From Microvelia longipes (lineage: Eukaryota > Arthropoda > Insecta > Hemiptera > Veliidae), in the NCBI GenBank assembly GCA_018340805.1, contig JACMZG010001908.1, positions 45,173,787-45,237,786 of the forward strand: a DNA stretch of 64,000 nucleotides, written 5' to 3'. The notes under the pieces were generated by a model, which made no database searches, was not told the origin of the DNA, and was given only the letters and a program-made list of their open reading frames with translations. Each line of letters begins with the position of its first letter. The first letter of the stretch is position 1. A program made the position numbers and the translations under genes. Positions 61,801 to 64,000 of this stretch are shown here, one piece after another.

Positions 61801-63664
61801 CAAGAATCGGTCAAGCAGAAATGCTGTTATACATTCAAATTTTGCGGCACAATGGACCCACTTAAAAGGTTTAATTCCCATGAACTTTTTCGCCTGATTA
61901 TTACATTATATTAAGTAGAAATAGCATATTAATGCAAAAAAAAGATATTGCGCTACATAATAAAGTTATTAATTTTAAATTTCGGAGTATCCAGCACTAT
62001 AAAACTTGTTCAGAACTGATGGTGTACCAAGAGTATAAAGCTCTGAATTAGGGTATTTAGTCTGATTTGTTGGTCTCAGCAACATATCCACGCTTGACAG
62101 ACATTATTACTTTACAGATGCTGAGTTCAGACAGAGGAAATGAAGAAACATTATGGTCTCAATACAACATGTTGAGGAATGTTGTCAACCAAAGTCATGT
62201 TGAGATATACGGAGATATCAGCATTAGTCAGCAATCTATTGATAATTTCTTCGGAAAATCATCTTTAGCGAAAAATAACATTCAACAACTTTTCTTGAAG
62301 GTAATTTAAGTTTGATTTATAACAAAAAAAATAGCAGTTCTAATAAATTAAATGTCTAAAATGCAATGCAAATCGTCGGGTACCTATGAAAGTTGCGAGG
62401 TACCTCGCAACTTTCCCTCATCTTGTCGGATTCGCTTTGCTCGTCCACACTCACTTCCCTCGTCCTCAGACAAAAAAGATAAGCTTTAATCACAGCGGTC
62501 TCCTCTTGGCCACACTTGATGCTGTTCAACAAACTTGTTACGATAAAACTCTTGGATATACTGGAGTGGGCGTATTGCAACATAACGTTGTATAATTTAT
62601 CAGGTTATACACTCGTACCAAATTTCAACTCAATTAGATGGTTCTCTGATTTTTTAACGATTTTTTTAAAACGGACACCTGTCGTTTGATAAAAATTGAA
62701 CTAATGCTAATAACGATATGGAACTTGGACATAAATCGTTAAAATGGTGCCAAATTTCAGATCAGATGATGTTTTCATAAAAAAACATTTTCCAGATTGC
62801 AACTAGAATTAAAAGATGATTTTTCTGCTATGTTTCAACTATCTATTTTATACTAAATACTAGTCCCAGTGTAATTATTCATACTGGGAGCTACGATAAC
62901 AACATACACACACAGAGACAGACAACTAGGTTAAAACTATTCAGGAGGTCTTACAGACACCTGGAAAAGATGATTCAGGTTAAATTCCTGGTTCGGATTT
63001 TAGTGTAAACACAATACTTTTCCCATATGCCTACGGTACAAAGAAGAAAAGCAAAACGACCAGTAGAAATAATCAATTGGTTCTACAAGGTTATATTATT
63101 CATCGCAATTTAGGGAAGCAATCGAAAAACCAGCCAAGTGACCAGTCCATGCTACTGGGTTGCTTGTGATAAATAGTCCAGAACCAATATCATCTTAATG
63201 TCATCATCAGGGGCTGAGAAGTAAGGCAGCATTCTAGCTGTAAAGTCACTACATAACTAGTTCATTTATGTTAGAGAGTAAATCCTACTTTTTATTTATG
63301 TATTGACATAACCTGATCTGATCCAGACACTCAACCCAAAACGTCCTAAATCACGAGTAGAAATAAATATTGATATCAATAGAAAATTGTTCAAAAATAT
63401 AATTTAATTTATTTAATTGTTTAAATACTTATTTAATTTTAATTTACTTAAGTTAAATAAATAATTAAAATTTACTTAAATATTTTAATTTAATAATATA
63501 ATTTACTGAAATGTAATGATTATCTATTGCAGGAAAAGGTTGGATATAAAAGCGAAACAGTAGCAAACTGGGAGGCAGAACTACACGCACATAAAACTAT
63601 GTACGAGAGAGCACCAGCTCATTTAAAAAATATTAAACAGAAAGAAATACAAAAAATACTACAG
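52433..63664 (+). CDS. LGMN: Legumain (family C13), gene 2, 3' end beyond the window
   Basis: A tandem paralogue of gene 1. Coding exons: 52433-52570, 56371-56444, 57494-57575, 57987-58072, 59783-59921, 60308-60377, 61572-61693, 62118-62300, 63533-63664 (1026 nt, 342 codons). Lengths and phases of exons 2-7 and 9 are identical to gene 1; exon 8 is 6 nt shorter. The donor after exon 9 is GTATGG, and the last two exons (pro-region, about 100 residues by analogy) are not in the window. Signal peptide [19 protein letters not shown] is followed by [20 protein letters not shown]. The catalytic His is H140 (FFVDHGG) and the Cys is C181 in VDACESGSM. The residue two before Cys is Asp where most legumains and gene 1 have Glu, a position that helps shape the S1 pocket. 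Apart from exon 1 the two proteins are clearly diverged. Confidence 0.93.
52736..53500 (+). mobile_element. Fold-back element in legumain gene 2 intron 1, 13-bp TSD
   Basis: A 739-bp element (52749-53487) between perfect direct repeats CTACATTTAAAAA (52736-52748 and 53488-53500). Inverted arms of about 230 bp (about 52779-53010 and 53262-53488) share GAAGGAATAATAATGAAGAC, GCTTTCGCACAAGCGATGC and AACAAGTAAACAAAACCATA. Each arm carries CACTGAGGATGC, hairpin CAAGC-ATC-GCTTG, then TGTGAAAGC (plus strand 53393-53426), a divergent version of the core in the other fold-back elements. Confidence 0.85.
54049..54594 (-). mobile_element. MITE family B, copy 2, 8-bp TSD, in gene 2 intron 1
   Basis: A 530-bp element (54057-54586) in opposite orientation to 23676-24216 and similar along its whole length. 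Target duplication TTCTATAC is perfect (54049-54056, 54587-54594). Confidence 0.93.
54698..54860 (+). repeat. Dispersed repeat (AAAAGTATTGTGTTTG family)
   Basis: TATATAGGAAGAATATTGAG, CACCTATTTCAGGTC, TTTGAAACC and TTCTGAGTAGTTATTTCAAA occur in the same order as at 1105-1270. Confidence 0.6.
55311..55435. mobile_element. MITE family B, one end only
   Basis: About 125 bp matching one terminus of family B (CTTAGAATAATACTATATAT, AGGACCGTAAACACAATG, CGGTTGACTGGTGCACTTAA). The rest of the element and its second end are missing, so it is a solo end or truncated copy. Confidence 0.85.
55790..55870. repeat. (TA)n microsatellite in gene 2 intron 1
   Basis: TA tract with one phase break. Confidence 0.95.
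56505..56732. repeat. 23-bp minisatellite in gene 2 intron 2
   Basis: About nine units of ACATGTACCTTGTACACTGT TAC, starting about 60 bp after the exon 2 donor. Because 23 is not a multiple of three and the unit lacks stops, frames stay open on the plus strand in several phases; no protein is proposed. Confidence 0.92.
58755..59060 (-). mobile_element. MITE family A, copy 5, 8-bp TSD, in gene 2 intron 4
   Basis: A 290-bp diverged copy (58763-59052) in minus orientation, flanked by TGTGTAAG (58755-58762) and TGTGGAAG (59053-59060), a 7/8 match. It is the most diverged of the five copies. Confidence 0.88.
59078..59314. mobile_element. Inverted-repeat MITE in gene 2 intron 4
   Basis: About 237 bp; left end TAACTGTCAAATCTCTATGA, right end AAAGAGATTTGACTGTTA. 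Arms of about 95 bp share TGACGTCA-type, AGTGCCATTAATTT and GCGGGAA blocks with scattered mismatches. No convincing target duplication. Confidence 0.78.
62370..62785 (-). repeat. Long dispersed repeat in gene 2 intron 8
   Basis: Begins CGTCGGGTACCTATGAAAG, contains TTGTCGGATTCGCTTTGCTC and CTCACTTCCCTCGTCCTCAG, then TATACACTCGTACCAAATTT and TGGTGCCAAATTTCAGATCA. It matches 45200-45690 in block order. A short inverted AAGTTGCGAGGTACCTCGCAACTT is specific to this copy. Confidence 0.65.
62880..63045 (-). repeat. Dispersed repeat (AAAAGTATTGTGTTTG family)
   Basis: Plus-strand order is CACACACAGAGACAGACAAC, ATTCAGGAGGTCTTACAGAC, ACCTGG, GGTTCGGATTTTAG, AAACACAATACTTTTCCC. Reverse complement of the order at 1105-1270 and 54698-54860. 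Confidence 0.65.
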
Positions 63665-64000
63665 GTATGGAAACATTCATATACATATATATTACTACTA
63701 TATGTTTCATGTTAATATTATATTTCAGACGTATCAAAAAAACATGGACTCGAAAGCAACAACAAAAATCCGGTACAGGGTTACTCTGGGACTTTACCTC
63801 GCTTGGCTCGTCCTCATGGGTCGCATTACTTTGGTCACGTGATACTGGACCTCTGTATAAAAAGTTAATCTAACGTCCAGGGTGTAATAATTTTGACCCG
63901 CTTAAGATTGACGTTTGATTACCTAATGCCTAAAGTAGTCATTCTTCGGTTTTGCTACATATGTGTCATTATTGATTATATACTCGGCAGCGTTGATTTT

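Noticed and set aside
63721..63831. Possible exon 10 of legumain gene 2 after TATATTTCAG
   Set aside because: The open stretch does not resemble exon 10 of gene 1 and includes a GGACGAGC-family repeat; the true exon should lie beyond the window.

Overview
This is an AT-rich, repeat-dense stretch of animal (most likely invertebrate) nuclear DNA. The evidence is a pair of intron-split genes with GT/AG introns, long (TA)n tracts, many minisatellites, a truncated non-LTR retrotransposon and several families of short non-autonomous elements. I cannot name the species. Nothing bacterial or viral is visible, and no tRNA or rRNA gene can be supported.

The only well-supported host genes are two plus-strand legumain (asparaginyl endopeptidase, peptidase family C13) genes in tandem in the right half. 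Gene 1 (36320-46715) is complete: 11 coding exons, 445 codons, signal peptide, catalytic His and Cys, and the C-terminal cysteine-bearing pro-region. Gene 2 (52433 to beyond the right edge) shows coding exons 1-9 with the same intron phases; its last two exons should lie outside the window. The copies have diverged in every exon except exon 1, where about 107 bases are almost identical and then stop matching at the splice site. This looks like a recent local gene conversion.

The left 36 kb holds no recognisable host gene. It contains a 62-bp tandem array (1-245), a 5'-truncated non-LTR element with a 12-bp target-site duplication (3855-4708), a nested palindrome of about 3.4 kb (6528-9987), a 36-bp minisatellite with an open frame, a 41-bp satellite with higher-order structure, a 59-bp satellite, an 18-bp array, tRNA-related SINE-like copies and two MITE families with 8-bp target-site duplications.

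The most interesting system is a group of short fold-back elements at 3.5, 6.5, 7.5, 8.6, 9.6, 22.6, 37.3 and 52.7 kb. Five sites have direct repeats of 9-13 bp at their ends, as expected for retro-insertion. The arms carry a shared core, CTGATGA - hairpin - GAAA (or close variants), and the hairpin stem changes in a compensatory way between families. It resembles a small type I hammerhead ribozyme, like those known from Penelope-like retroelements, but no single copy has every canonical feature. Two of these insertions bound a 0.67-kb single-copy segment that is now present three times in alternating orientation, which forms the nested palindrome.
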